Origin: CAG-411 sp045124315 | GTDB lineage: Bacteria > Bacillota > Clostridia > Lachnospirales > Lachnospiraceae | Direction of reading: 5' to 3' | Assembly: GCA_045124315.1 (NCBI GenBank) | Contig: JBGVLO010000225.1 | Coordinates: 1 to 13,386 of the forward strand | Length of the DNA stretch: 13,386 bases | In this document: positions 1 through 5,358 of the stretch, one piece after another | How positions within the stretch are numbered: position 1 is the first letter of the stretch | Layout: every line of letters begins with the position of its first letter | Program-made: the position numbers and the translations under genes | Notes under the pieces: model-generated | What the model was told of the DNA's origin: nothing | What the model saw: the letters and a program-made list of their open reading frames with translations, nothing else | The model's database searches: none

Positions 1-321
1 GGTTTTTCTTCTCGCCCGGATATCTGCCAGATCAATTCGGATCACATCGTACTTATTTAAATTGCAGTCCCAGTTTTCATACTCAGATAACTTTCTTCCC
101 TGGAATAAGGGTCTGGAATCACAGCCCTTCTCAAAGTATGCAGCAATGGTGTTCGCCGTAATCGACTTACCAAATCTTCTTGGTCTGCTGACACATATAT
201 ATTGCTGTTCGGTATCCAACACTCTATTAAAAAAATCAAGCATATCGGTCTTATCGATATAAATCTCTGAATTCAAAACTTTTTTAAACTCTTCATTTCC
301 ACGATTCAAAAAAATCCCCAT
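1..321 (-). CDS. AAA-ATPase-like protein (DUF1703 type), N-terminal part, cut by window edge
   Basis: The frame is open from the ATG at 319-321 to the left edge, giving 107 residues. The start MGIFLNRGNEEFKKVLNSEI, then YIDKTDML, and the phosphate-binding loop SRPRRFGKS near residues 45-53 are typical of the AAA-ATPase-like family that usually carries a C-terminal PD-(D/E)XK nuclease-like domain (family knowledge; that part is outside the window). A good ribosome binding site (GGAAGGAG) sits 7 bases before the ATG, which fixes the start. Members are common in many copies in gut clostridia and Bacteroidetes; their biological role is not established. No clear terminator separates it from the metal ATPase gene just upstream. 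Confidence 0.85.
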   Translation of the reverse strand, partial: MGIFLNRGNEEFKKVLNSEIYIDKTDMLDFFNRVLDTEQQYICVSRPRRFGKSITANTIAAYFEKGCDSRPLFQGRKLSEYENWDCNLNKYDVIRIDLADIRARRKT

Positions 322-387
322 ACCATCGCTCCTTCCTGCTATTGCTTTTAGTATAACACAAAAGAAGCGGTTATAGGGATTTTAAAT

Positions 388-2274
388 CTATTTTATCTTA
401 TTCGTAAACATTGCACGAATAGCATTCAGTACCGCGATCACCATAACTCCCACATCTGCAAAAATGGCAGTCCACATATTGGCAATTCCGATTGCACCCA
501 GCAACAAACAGATCAGCTTGATACCAAGAGCAAAATAAATATTCTCATACACAATTCGCAAACATTTTCTGGAAATACCGATGGCTTTCACAATCTTTGC
601 CGGATCATCATCCATCAGTACTACATCTGCTGCCTCGATAGCCGCGTCAGAGCCCATCGCTCCCATGGCAATTCCAATGTCTGCTCTGGATAATACCGGT
701 GCATCGTTTATTCCATCGCCTACAAATGCCACCCGTTCTTTCTCCTTCTTCCCCGCCAGAATTTCTTCTACCTTTTCCACTTTGTCTCCCGGCAGCAATT
801 CACTGTAAACCTGGTCCACCTGCAGCTCTTCTGCCACATGCTCTGCCACCCCTTTGGCATCTCCTGTAAGCATAATCACTTTCTTGACCCCATTTTTCTT
901 TAGCTGTTTGATCGCCTGCTTTGCCGTTGGTTTTATCACATCCGAAATCACAATATGTCCTGCATATGCACCATCTATAGCAACATGTATAATAGTTCCC
1001 ACCTTGTGGCATTCCTTATAGGAAATTCCCAATTGTTCCATCAATTTCCAATTTCCAGCAGCTACCGATCTTCCATCTACCTTCGCCATAATTCCATGAC
1101 CGCTGATTTCCTCAATGTCTGTGACGCGGGTTCGGTCGATTTCTTTTCCATATGCTTTCTGCAAACTTTTGCTGATCGGATGGGAGCTGGCACACTCTGC
1201 CAGAGCTGCATATTCCAATATCTGTTGTTCTTCTAACTGGTTGTGATGAATCCCCACGACTTCAAACACTCCCTGTGTCAGTGTTCCGGTCTTATCGAAC
1301 ACCACGATATTTGCCTTTGACAGCACTTCCAGATAGTTGGAACCCTTCACCAGCACACCTTCCTTACTTGCACCACCAATTCCGGCAAAAAAGCTGAGTG
1401 GAATACTAATCACAAGTGCACAAGGACAACTGATTACCAAAAAGGTCAATGCCCGGTAAACCCAATCTCCCCATTGTGGTGTCATTCCCAATGCCACCAT
1501 TCGCACAAATGGAGGCAATACAGCCAAAGCCACGGCACAATACACAACTGCAGGTGTATATACACGGGCAAATCTTGCAATAAAATTCTCTGATTTGGAC
1601 TTTCTGGAACTTGCATTTTCCACCAAATCTAAAATCTTTGACACGGTAGATTCCTCAAACTCTTTGGTAGTCTCAATCTTCAAAACTCCCGTCATGTTAA
1701 TGCATCCGCTGATGATTTCCTCGCTTACAGTCACTTCTCTTGGTACACTCTCTCCTGTCAATGCACTGGTATTGAGACTTGCACTTCCCTCTATCACTAC
1801 CCCATCCAAAGGAACCTTTTCTCCGGGTTGTACCACGATAATTGTTCCTACTTCCACTTCTTCCGGATCTACCTGTTCCAAAGTACCATCTACTTCTATG
1901 TTGGCATAGTCTGGTCGGATATCCATAAGTTCACTGATATTTCTTCTGCTCTTTCCAACAGCATAACTCTGAAACCATTCTCCAATCTGATAGAAGAGCA
2001 TCACTGCCACAGCCTCAGCAAAATCCGTATTCTCATATAAGCCAATTCCTATGGCACCTAATGTAGCAATAGCCATAAGCAGACATTCATCAAAAGGTTG
2101 TCTGTTTTTTATTCCCTTCCATGCTTTCCGTAAAATATCGTGTCCTATGATCAAATATGGTATCATATATAACCCAAATAATAACAATCCATCCCATGGA
2201 ACAAAATGCAGGATCACCATGCACACAGATGCGATTACAATTCGAATCAAGGTATTTTTTTGTTTTTTCGTCAT
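388..2274 (-). CDS. cadA: Heavy-metal translocating P1B-type ATPase (Zn/Cd/Pb exporter), without N-terminal HMA domain
   Basis: This is a membrane pump predicted to export Zn2+, Cd2+ or Pb2+ with ATP. Numbered from the first possible Met (2280, 630 residues), it shows TGES at 175-178 (actuator domain), the metal-binding Cys-Pro-Cys at 285-287, the phosphorylated Asp in DKTGT at 329, His-Pro at 367-368 and GDGINDAP from 521. Lys588 and Asp609 in the last two membrane segments are 21 residues apart, the arrangement known for P1B-2 (ZntA/CadA) pumps, so Zn/Cd/Pb is favoured over Cu. The protein starts almost directly with the first membrane helix; the usual N-terminal HMA domain is absent and a separate HMA protein is encoded upstream. 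I prefer the ATG at 2274 because AGGTGG lies 7 bases before it and overlaps the alternative ATG at 2280 too closely. Confidence 0.95.
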   Translation of the reverse strand: MTKKQKNTLIRIVIASVCMVILHFVPWDGLLLFGLYMIPYLIIGHDILRKAWKGIKNRQPFDECLLMAIATLGAIGIGLYENTDFAEAVAVMLFYQIGEWFQSYAVGKSRRNISELMDIRPDYANIEVDGTLEQVDPEEVEVGTIIVVQPGEKVPLDGVVIEGSASLNTSALTGESVPREVTVSEEIISGCINMTGVLKIETTKEFEESTVSKILDLVENASSRKSKSENFIARFARVYTPAVVYCAVALAVLPPFVRMVALGMTPQWGDWVYRALTFLVISCPCALVISIPLSFFAGIGGASKEGVLVKGSNYLEVLSKANIVVFDKTGTLTQGVFEVVGIHHNQLEEQQILEYAALAECASSHPISKSLQKAYGKEIDRTRVTDIEEISGHGIMAKVDGRSVAAGNWKLMEQLGISYKECHKVGTIIHVAIDGAYAGHIVISDVIKPTAKQAIKQLKKNGVKKVIMLTGDAKGVAEHVAEELQVDQVYSELLPGDKVEKVEEILAGKKEKERVAFVGDGINDAPVLSRADIGIAMGAMGSDAAIEAADVVLMDDDPAKIVKAIGISRKCLRIVYENIYFALGIKLICLLLGAIGIANMWTAIFADVGVMVIAVLNAIRAMFTNKIK

Positions 2275-2300
2275 ACTCATTCCACCTTTCCTTGCTCTTA

Positions 2301-2352
2301 ATTATACCAAAGTCTGTTTAATTCTGCAATATATGAACAAATATTCATATAT
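2301..2352 (-). promoter_or_regulatory. Promoter of the metal ATPase with ArsR/SmtB-like operator
   Basis: On the minus strand the -35 is TTGCAG (2324-2329), the spacer is 17 bp and the -10 is TATAAT (2301-2306). Touching the -35 is a 24-bp imperfect palindrome (2329-2352) with 9-bp perfect arms ATATATGAA / TTCATATAT. The core TGAACA-AA-TATTCA matches the known operator pattern of SmtB/CzrA-type repressors, so metal-induced derepression is inferred. No such repressor gene is in the window. Confidence 0.75.
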
Positions 2353-2366
2353 CTGCGTTTTTATAT

Positions 2367-2386
2367 GGGGCCGCATCTGCAGCCCC
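2367..2386. other. GC-rich hairpin in the HMA-cadA gap
   Basis: An 8-bp stem (GGGGCCGC / GCAGCCCC, one mismatch or G-U depending on strand) encloses a 4-base loop. Neither strand has a T-run directly after it, so it is a poor intrinsic terminator. It lies between the HMA gene and the ATPase promoter, in the presumed 3' region of the HMA transcript. Function unknown. Confidence 0.4.
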
Positions 2387-2446
2387 TGTCTATATACATT
2401 TCTAGATCTCTTATAAAATGCCAGACCCACTCATACCCAAAAACAA

Positions 2447-2593
2447 TTCGCTTGTTACTGTTCACAGGTAGGTATTTTCGGTACCGAAAATACCGTATGA
2501 AAGTCTATCGTGTGCAGATTTGGACAATTTTTCATGCGCAGCATTGCCCAAATCCGTTACAGTTCACATACCTGTGAACTGTAACATTCGCTT
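2447..2593. repeat. MITE/REP-like element with inverted ends
   Basis: The left end (2447-2471), reverse complemented, matches the right end (2569-2593) at 20 of 25 positions, with 17 of the first 18 identical (TACCTGTGAAC core). The right end is itself a hairpin: 13-bp perfect arms GTTACAGTTCACA at 2556-2568 and 2573-2585 around a 4-base loop. There is no coding sequence inside. A related hairpin occurs at 13237-13272. This fits a small non-autonomous palindromic element inserted between the HMA and ATPase genes; no target duplication was confirmed. Confidence 0.5.
2471..2494. repeat. 24-bp perfect palindrome
   Basis: Half-site GGTATTTTCGGT is followed directly by its exact reverse complement, centred on GGTACC. 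It sits inside the 2447-2593 element. It could be a protein-binding site, a cruciform or part of the element; the sequence does not decide. Confidence 0.8.
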
Positions 2594-2629
2594 ATTCTAT
2601 GATGTAAGGTTTTGCATTATTTCCTCTTT

Positions 2630-2848
2630 TTATAAGAAGATCTCACAATCATCTTCTACTTTCTTACAGTTCTTCAATACTTCCTGCATAACAGAATCTA
2701 CGTCTGCCCCCTCTTCAAACTCCACCTTCATCTTCAGTGTCATAAAATTCACAACACAGTCCTTCACTCCGGCAGTCTTCTTAGTTGCCTCCTCCATCTT
2801 ATTGGCACAATTTGCACAGTCCACTTCAATCTTATATGTCTTCTTCAT
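2630..2848 (-). CDS. Stand-alone heavy-metal-associated (HMA) domain protein
   Basis: A 72-residue cytoplasmic protein with the ferredoxin-like HMA signature DCANCANKMEE; Cys11 and Cys14 are the expected metal ligands, and Cys56 and Cys68 add further thiols near the C-terminus. The DCANCA form resembles the N-terminal metal-binding domain of Zn/Cd P1B-2 ATPases, which the ATPase encoded downstream lacks, so it probably passes metal to that pump or buffers metal (inference). The ATG at 2848 follows AAAGGGGAA by about 9 bases. It has its own promoter with an ArsR/SmtB-like operator. After its stop comes a 6-codon ORF with a good ribosome binding site (AGAGGA, then MQNLTS), perhaps the remains of a following gene interrupted by the inverted-repeat element. 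Confidence 0.9.
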   Translation of the reverse strand: MKKTYKIEVDCANCANKMEEATKKTAGVKDCVVNFMTLKMKVEFEEGADVDSVMQEVLKNCKKVEDDCEIFL

Positions 2849-2878
2849 GACTCAGTTCCCCTTTCCATTTATACGTTT

Positions 2879-2940
2879 GTTCATCTGAACGATTGTTCAT
2901 TTGTTATTTTTAGTATATAGTAGGATATCTGTTCTGTCAA
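2879..2940 (-). promoter_or_regulatory. Consensus promoter and ArsR/SmtB-like operator of the HMA gene
   Basis: On the minus strand TTGACA (2935-2940), a 17-bp spacer and TATACT (2912-2917) form a near-perfect sigma-A promoter. Just downstream, around the expected start of transcription, is TGAACGATTGTTCA on the plus strand (2886-2899), an inverted repeat with 5-bp arms; a third half-site GTTCA at 2879-2883 alternates with them. The half-sites match those before the ATPase, so the two genes probably answer to one metal-sensing repressor encoded elsewhere. Confidence 0.8.
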
Positions 2941-3002
2941 GTGCATTTTCTGAAAAATGGTGCAATTAAAAAAATGTCATATAATCAGGCGCACCATCTG
3001 AA

Positions 3003-3048
3003 CAAAAAAAGTAGCAACACACGAACTGTACACATTCATGGTTGCTAC
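3003..3048 (-). terminator. Intrinsic terminator of the repeat-array transcript
   Basis: Read on the minus strand, the 8-bp perfect stem GTAGCAAC / GTTGCTAC (3041-3048 with 3011-3018), extended inward by a few more pairs, is followed directly by seven T. It lies just after the last repeat unit and before the HMA promoter. Confidence 0.8.
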
Positions 3049-3176
3049 CTTTTCTCCGTTATTCTATCCATATCCTTTTGGTGGTCTGTACCTCTCTTTT
3101 GATAAATTTCATCAGTGCTCCGTTTTTCTATTCTACTCACTCTGGTGGTCCGTACCTCTCTTTCGCTAGATTTCAT
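3045..3176 (-). CDS. Micro-ORF B (43 aa), read-through version
   Basis: It starts like the others (MKSSEREVRTTR), but a net 2-bp insertion in the variable part moves the frame, so it misses the unit stop and runs through the next repeat to a TAG in the terminator stem. The tail is highly charged (EKRSTDEI and onward). Its ATG overlaps the TGA of micro-ORF C by one base. It may be a frame-fused copy or a sign that coding is not under selection. Confidence 0.3.
   Translation of the reverse strand: MKSSEREVRTTRVSRIEKRSTDEIYQKRGTDHQKDMDRITEKR
3059..3112 (-). CDS. Micro-ORF A (17 aa), last unit of the array
   Basis: MKFIKREVQTTKRIWIE, with GGAG five bases before the ATG. It lies out of frame inside micro-ORF B because the preceding period is 64 rather than 62, so here the TGATG stop-start link is not in phase. 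Translation is not proven. Confidence 0.3.
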   Translation of the reverse strand: MKFIKREVQTTKRIWIE

Positions 3177-3238
3177 CAGTGCTCCGTTTTTATACTAACC
3201 TTTCTGGTGGTCCGTACCTCTCTTTCGATAAATTTCAT
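3176..3238 (-). CDS. Micro-ORF C (20 aa), coupled array unit
   Basis: MKFIERE then VRTTRKVSIKTEH. GGAG lies five bases upstream of the ATG, and both its start and stop form TGATG overlaps with its neighbours, the classic layout for translational coupling. It differs from unit D at three codons (Ser-Ser to Phe-Ile, and Arg to His at the end). No known family is recognised; the peptide is basic and has no signal peptide or membrane segment. Confidence 0.4.
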   Translation of the reverse strand: MKFIEREVRTTRKVSIKTEH

Positions 3239-3300
3239 CAGCGCTCCGTTTTTATACTAACCTTTCTGGTGGTCCGTACCTCTCTTTCGCTAGATTTCAT
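3238..3300 (-). CDS. Micro-ORF D (20 aa), coupled array unit
   Basis: MKSSEREVRTTRKVSIKTER, closest to the array consensus. It has the GGAG ribosome binding site and TGATG overlap at both ends. The product would be short, basic and rich in Ser/Thr/Arg/Lys. An RNA rather than a peptide product is an equally open reading. Confidence 0.4.
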   Translation of the reverse strand: MKSSEREVRTTRKVSIKTER

Positions 3301-3362
3301 CAGTGCTCCGTGTTCATACTAATCTTTCTGGTGGTCTGTACCTTCCTTTCGCTGGATTTCAT
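3300..3362 (-). CDS. Micro-ORF E (20 aa), first intact array unit
   Basis: MKSSERKVQTTRKISMNTEH. Against unit D it has two silent codon changes and six replacements, mostly purine transitions, so the comparison shows no clear protection of the amino-acid sequence. ACGGAG five bases upstream of the ATG acts as ribosome binding site. The unit before it (around 3393-3424) has TTG AAA TAA at the matching place and is not translatable as a 20-mer. Confidence 0.4.
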   Translation of the reverse strand: MKSSERKVQTTRKISMNTEH

Positions 3363-3420
3363 CAGTGCTCCGTTTTTTTCGCTAGTCACTGTGGTGGTCC
3401 ATACCTTCCTTTCGACTTAT

Positions 3421-3657
3421 TTCAACACTGCCGTTCTCTATGTAAAAAGCCTATCGCTTTCTTCTCAACATCTCTAAGTTCTCCCGAACTGCTTTTATGA
3501 GGTAATCATCTTTCTACTGTCCAATGGAATCTCCTCCCATCTATGTTAAAATACTTTTTCTAAATCGAAAATCATATCTCATACTATTCTGGTGGTCCGT
3601 ACCTCTCTTTCTGAATACTCTTCTTAAAAACTAACTAACCCATCGGAATCTCCTCCC
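3421..3657 (-). other. Leader of the array transcript with two duplicated Shine-Dalgarno boxes
   Basis: The box GGGAGGAGATTCC occurs twice on the minus strand (3645-3657 and 3526-3538), 119 bp apart. The first stands 6 bases before ATG GGT TAG, a two-codon ORF (3635-3643); the second stands 2 bases before a TTG that opens a 9-codon ORF (3495-3524). Between them is the isolated repeat copy at about 3591, which lacks a start. A 13-codon ORF (MRYDFRFRKSILT) overlaps that copy's stop by ATGA. The strong boxes with almost no coding sequence suggest either decayed cistrons or ribosome-binding control of the leader (inference). Confidence 0.45.
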
Positions 3658-3695
3658 TTGCTTTATAGTACTTGTTCCTCATCTGTTATGTACAC

Positions 3696-3724
3696 ATTAT
3701 AAGTTTTATATCTCGAATTGTCAA
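3696..3724 (-). promoter_or_regulatory. Consensus sigma-A promoter of the repeat array
   Basis: TTGACA (3719-3724), exactly 17 bp, then TATAAT (3696-3701) on the minus strand. Upstream (about 3725-3765) is an A/T-only-rich tract like an UP element. Transcription would start near 3689 and end at the terminator at 3003, an RNA of roughly 690 bases. Between 3765 and 3900 I see only T-rich DNA. Confidence 0.8.
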
Positions 3725-3902
3725 CACAATTCTAATTATTTTTTAATATTTTCTATTTTTAACAGTTTTTTTCTCTTATTTCTACACTTTTTCATCTTGT
3801 ATTTTTTGTTTTTTTGTGATTTCAAACGTTTTTGTCTGACAACTTCACAAATCATATACACAACAGAGTTTCAGAGTTAAATAGAAAAAATTTCTAAAAC
3901 TA

Positions 3903-3933
3903 TTGACTCTTACGTTGCGTAATAGTTTATAGT
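3903..3933 (+). promoter_or_regulatory. MerR-type promoter with 19-bp spacer
   Basis: TTGACT (3903-3908) and TATAGT (3928-3933) are 19 bp apart, the long spacing typical of MerR-controlled promoters. The spacer carries the dyad TTACG-TTG-CGTAA (3910-3922), whose arms match at 8 of 9 positions when extended. It points rightward to the 17-codon remnant. Confidence 0.7.
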
Positions 3934-3959
3934 ATGTTTATCGAGAGGAGGAACTGCCA

Positions 3960-4013
3960 ATGATGATAGTAAATGAAGTATTCTCAACTTTTATTGTAAC
4001 TGTTATGAAGTGA
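3960..4013 (+). pseudogene. Remnant of a MerR-family regulator start (17 codons)
   Basis: A strong ribosome binding site (GAGAGGAGG) lies 8 bases before ATG, but the ORF ends after MMIVNEVFSTFIVTVMK. The first seven residues look like the MxxVNEV start of MerR-family helix-turn-helix proteins, and the upstream promoter has the MerR architecture. From about 3981 onward similarity is lost, and the ORF runs into the end of the convergent Fic gene, overlapping it by 11 bases. The simplest reading is a self-regulated merR gene cut off when the Fic segment was joined here; a functional micro-peptide is less likely. Confidence 0.5.
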
Positions 4014-4932
4014 CTTTTATTTTAAAGTATCGCAATACATTTTTATACTCGTCTTGAAAACTGAGACAAGTATCTGTAAGATACGACGTATCATTTCTGT
4101 ATTCTCGCAGTCCTCTGTAGTAAAAGAGTTTTTTGTCATCAAAAATGATAAATGGAACAAAGTTATATTTTAGACATTCTTTGAATAGAATTAATCTGCC
4201 CACTCTCCCATTTCCATCTTGAAAAGGGTGTATTTCTTCGAATCTTACATGAAACTCCAAAAGATCCTGAAATGTCTTTTGAAGCTTTTTATGGTAAGCG
4301 GAAATTAGTTTTTTCATTTCTGTTTCCACAAGTTCTGGTGCGACAGTTTCTCTGCCACCAACAGAATTTGGTCTTGCCTTGTATTCTCCAACACGGAACC
4401 AATCTAATTTTGCATCTTCTGTATGGCATTTTAAAATGGAATGTACTTTTTTGATAAAGTCCTCGCTAATGGAATCTGTTGCGTGCTCAATTATAAAATC
4501 AAAAGCATCAAAATGATTCACAGTTTCAATAATATCCGTAACTCTGGAAACGGTATTTTCCAAACCAATCGTGTTCGTTTCATAAATATATCTGGTCTGT
4601 TCTTCTGATAAAGTACTGCCTTCCATATGGTTCGAATTATATGCCAACTGTACCTGGGTTTGATGATATATGCCACCCTTGATTTTGTGTTCTTTTTCTT
4701 CTCGAAAAATATGAAGCAGAGAATCTTCTTTTACTTCATCAAGATTTTCCATGATATCACCTGGCTGGCAATGAAAATAGTTACAGATATCAATGATTAC
4801 AGTTAATGAAACCGTTTCATTCTTGGATAATTTAGCCATTGTTGCTGAGGATATACCAATGCCTTCTGCAAATGCAGTCTTGGAAATATTATTCTCTTTT
4901 AAATAGTGAAATAATTTTTCATACGAAATCAA
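4003..4932 (-). CDS. HTH-Fic protein (class II Fic, predicted AMP-transferase)
   Basis: It has an N-terminal helix-turn-helix domain (ISYEKLF... LSKNETVSL... CQPGDIMEN, residues 2 to about 62) followed by a Fic domain. The catalytic loop HPFQDGNGR starts at His235 and matches HPFx[D/E]GN[G/K]R, so the enzyme should be active in nucleotidyl transfer. The inhibitory-helix motif Ser100-x3-Glu104-Gly105 (SNHMEG) precedes the Fic core, the class II layout in which Glu blocks ATP binding. I choose the TTG at 4932 (309 residues) because relatives start at the ISY(D/E)KL sequence and AAAGGA lies upstream; the frame extends to a TTG at 5025, but those 31 residues have no ribosome binding site. The target protein is unknown. 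The HTH may regulate its own promoter. Confidence 0.85.
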   Translation of the reverse strand: MISYEKLFHYLKENNISKTAFAEGIGISSATMAKLSKNETVSLTVIIDICNYFHCQPGDIMENLDEVKEDSLLHIFREEKEHKIKGGIYHQTQVQLAYNSNHMEGSTLSEEQTRYIYETNTIGLENTVSRVTDIIETVNHFDAFDFIIEHATDSISEDFIKKVHSILKCHTEDAKLDWFRVGEYKARPNSVGGRETVAPELVETEMKKLISAYHKKLQKTFQDLLEFHVRFEEIHPFQDGNGRVGRLILFKECLKYNFVPFIIFDDKKLFYYRGLREYRNDTSYLTDTCLSFQDEYKNVLRYFKIKVTS

Positions 4933-5048
4933 GAATCTACCATTCCTTTCATAATGTCCTATATGATGCCTGTGAACCGGACATATCTGTTTTGTAGGCT
5001 TGTGAGAACACAAAGTACGTGACAATACATAGGTATCATACTAGTATT

Positions 5049-5091
5049 ATTATATCAAAAAAATTTATTTTTACAAACTTTTTTTGATATT
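5049..5091 (-). promoter_or_regulatory. Probable promoter of the HTH-Fic gene with inverted repeat
   Basis: TATAAT (5049-5054, minus strand) has TTGTAA 16 bp upstream. A 12-bp perfect inverted repeat (ATATCAAAAAAA at 5052-5063, its complement at 5080-5091) covers the -10 and spacer and could be an autoregulatory operator; being A/T only, it could also arise by chance. The implied leader before the preferred TTG start is about 110 bases. Confidence 0.5.
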
Positions 5092-5192
5092 TTCTTTAGT
5101 TTTGTAAATTTTATTATCCAATATCCATCTATTTCTTTTCGTATTCACCATTTATATTGCATTCCCATTGTTCTATTCGCGGGTGTTTTGGA

Positions 5193-5300
5193 TTATTTTT
5201 GCAATCTAATTGGAGCCATTCCTCCAATCAAGAAACCAATCATAAACCATTTCCCACCGAAGTGTATGGAATTTATTTTAGGAATACTCAACCTCTTCAT
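5193..5300 (-). CDS. 35-residue hypothetical protein with one hydrophobic segment
   Basis: MKRLSIPKINSIHFGGKWFM, then IGFLIGGMAPIRLQK and a stop. AAAGGAG lies six bases before the ATG, a near-ideal ribosome binding site, which is the main support. Residues about 17-31 (KWFMIGFLIGGMAPI) may span or enter the membrane. It follows the XRE regulator gene on the same strand, separated by about 214 bp and the 5359-5448 hairpin element. I do not recognise it; it could be a true small protein or the start of a truncated membrane-protein gene. From 5092 to 5192 nothing else is evident. Confidence 0.45.
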   Translation of the reverse strand: MKRLSIPKINSIHFGGKWFMIGFLIGGMAPIRLQK

Positions 5301-5358
5301 TTTTTTCTCCTTTCTTCTCACTGGTAAACTGAAAGTTTTCGATTTGGTTCCTTTTATA

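Larger units (their letters stand above)
3059..3420 (-). repeat. 62-bp tandem repeat array
   Basis: On the plus strand GGTGGTC begins at 3080, 3144, 3206, 3268, 3330 and 3393, giving periods of 64, 62, 62, 62 and 63 bp. A seventh, isolated copy starts at 3591. Within a unit about 44 bp are strongly conserved (from ACGGAGCACTGATG to GGACCACC, minus strand) and about 18 bp vary. Since 62 is 3x21 minus 1, each unit fits a 21-codon ORF overlapping the next by one base. The outer copies (3393, 3591) are degenerate in the coding frame. There are no unique spacers of CRISPR type. Confidence 0.9.

Noticed and set aside
2367..2386. Metal riboswitch or intrinsic terminator
   Set aside because: Only one short hairpin is visible, with no T-run and no multi-stem layout of the NiCo or manganese riboswitch types; it also lies upstream of the ATPase promoter.
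2365..2888. Plus-strand ORFs of 70 and 122 codons
   Set aside because: They are antisense to the palindromic element and the HMA gene and lack ribosome binding sites and recognisable domains.
2977..3039. 20-codon ORF MNVYSSCVATFFVQMVRLII at the end of the array
   Set aside because: It runs through the terminator hairpin and T-run, so most of it should not be transcribed; the length match with the array ORFs seems accidental.
3059..3420. CRISPR array
   Set aside because: The 62-bp units follow each other directly with about 44 conserved and 18 partly conserved bases; there are no unique spacers, and no cas genes are in the window.
3059..3420. Hammerhead ribozyme repeats (CTGATGA followed by GAAA in each unit)
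   Set aside because: The core words are present, but the bases between them do not form stem II, and no matching stem I/III strands with a cleavage site were found. CTGATGA is better explained as the stop-start overlap.
3003..3420. Type III (ToxIN-like) toxin-antitoxin with repeat RNA
   Set aside because: The promoter-repeat-terminator order fits, but the 62-bp unit is longer than known antitoxin repeats, and the next gene downstream is the HMA protein with its own promoter, not a ToxN-like endoribonuclease.
3042..3500. Plus-strand ORFs of 72 and 65 codons across the repeats
   Set aside because: No ribosome binding sites, no family resemblance, and they change frame from one repeat to the next; they are antisense shadows of the array.
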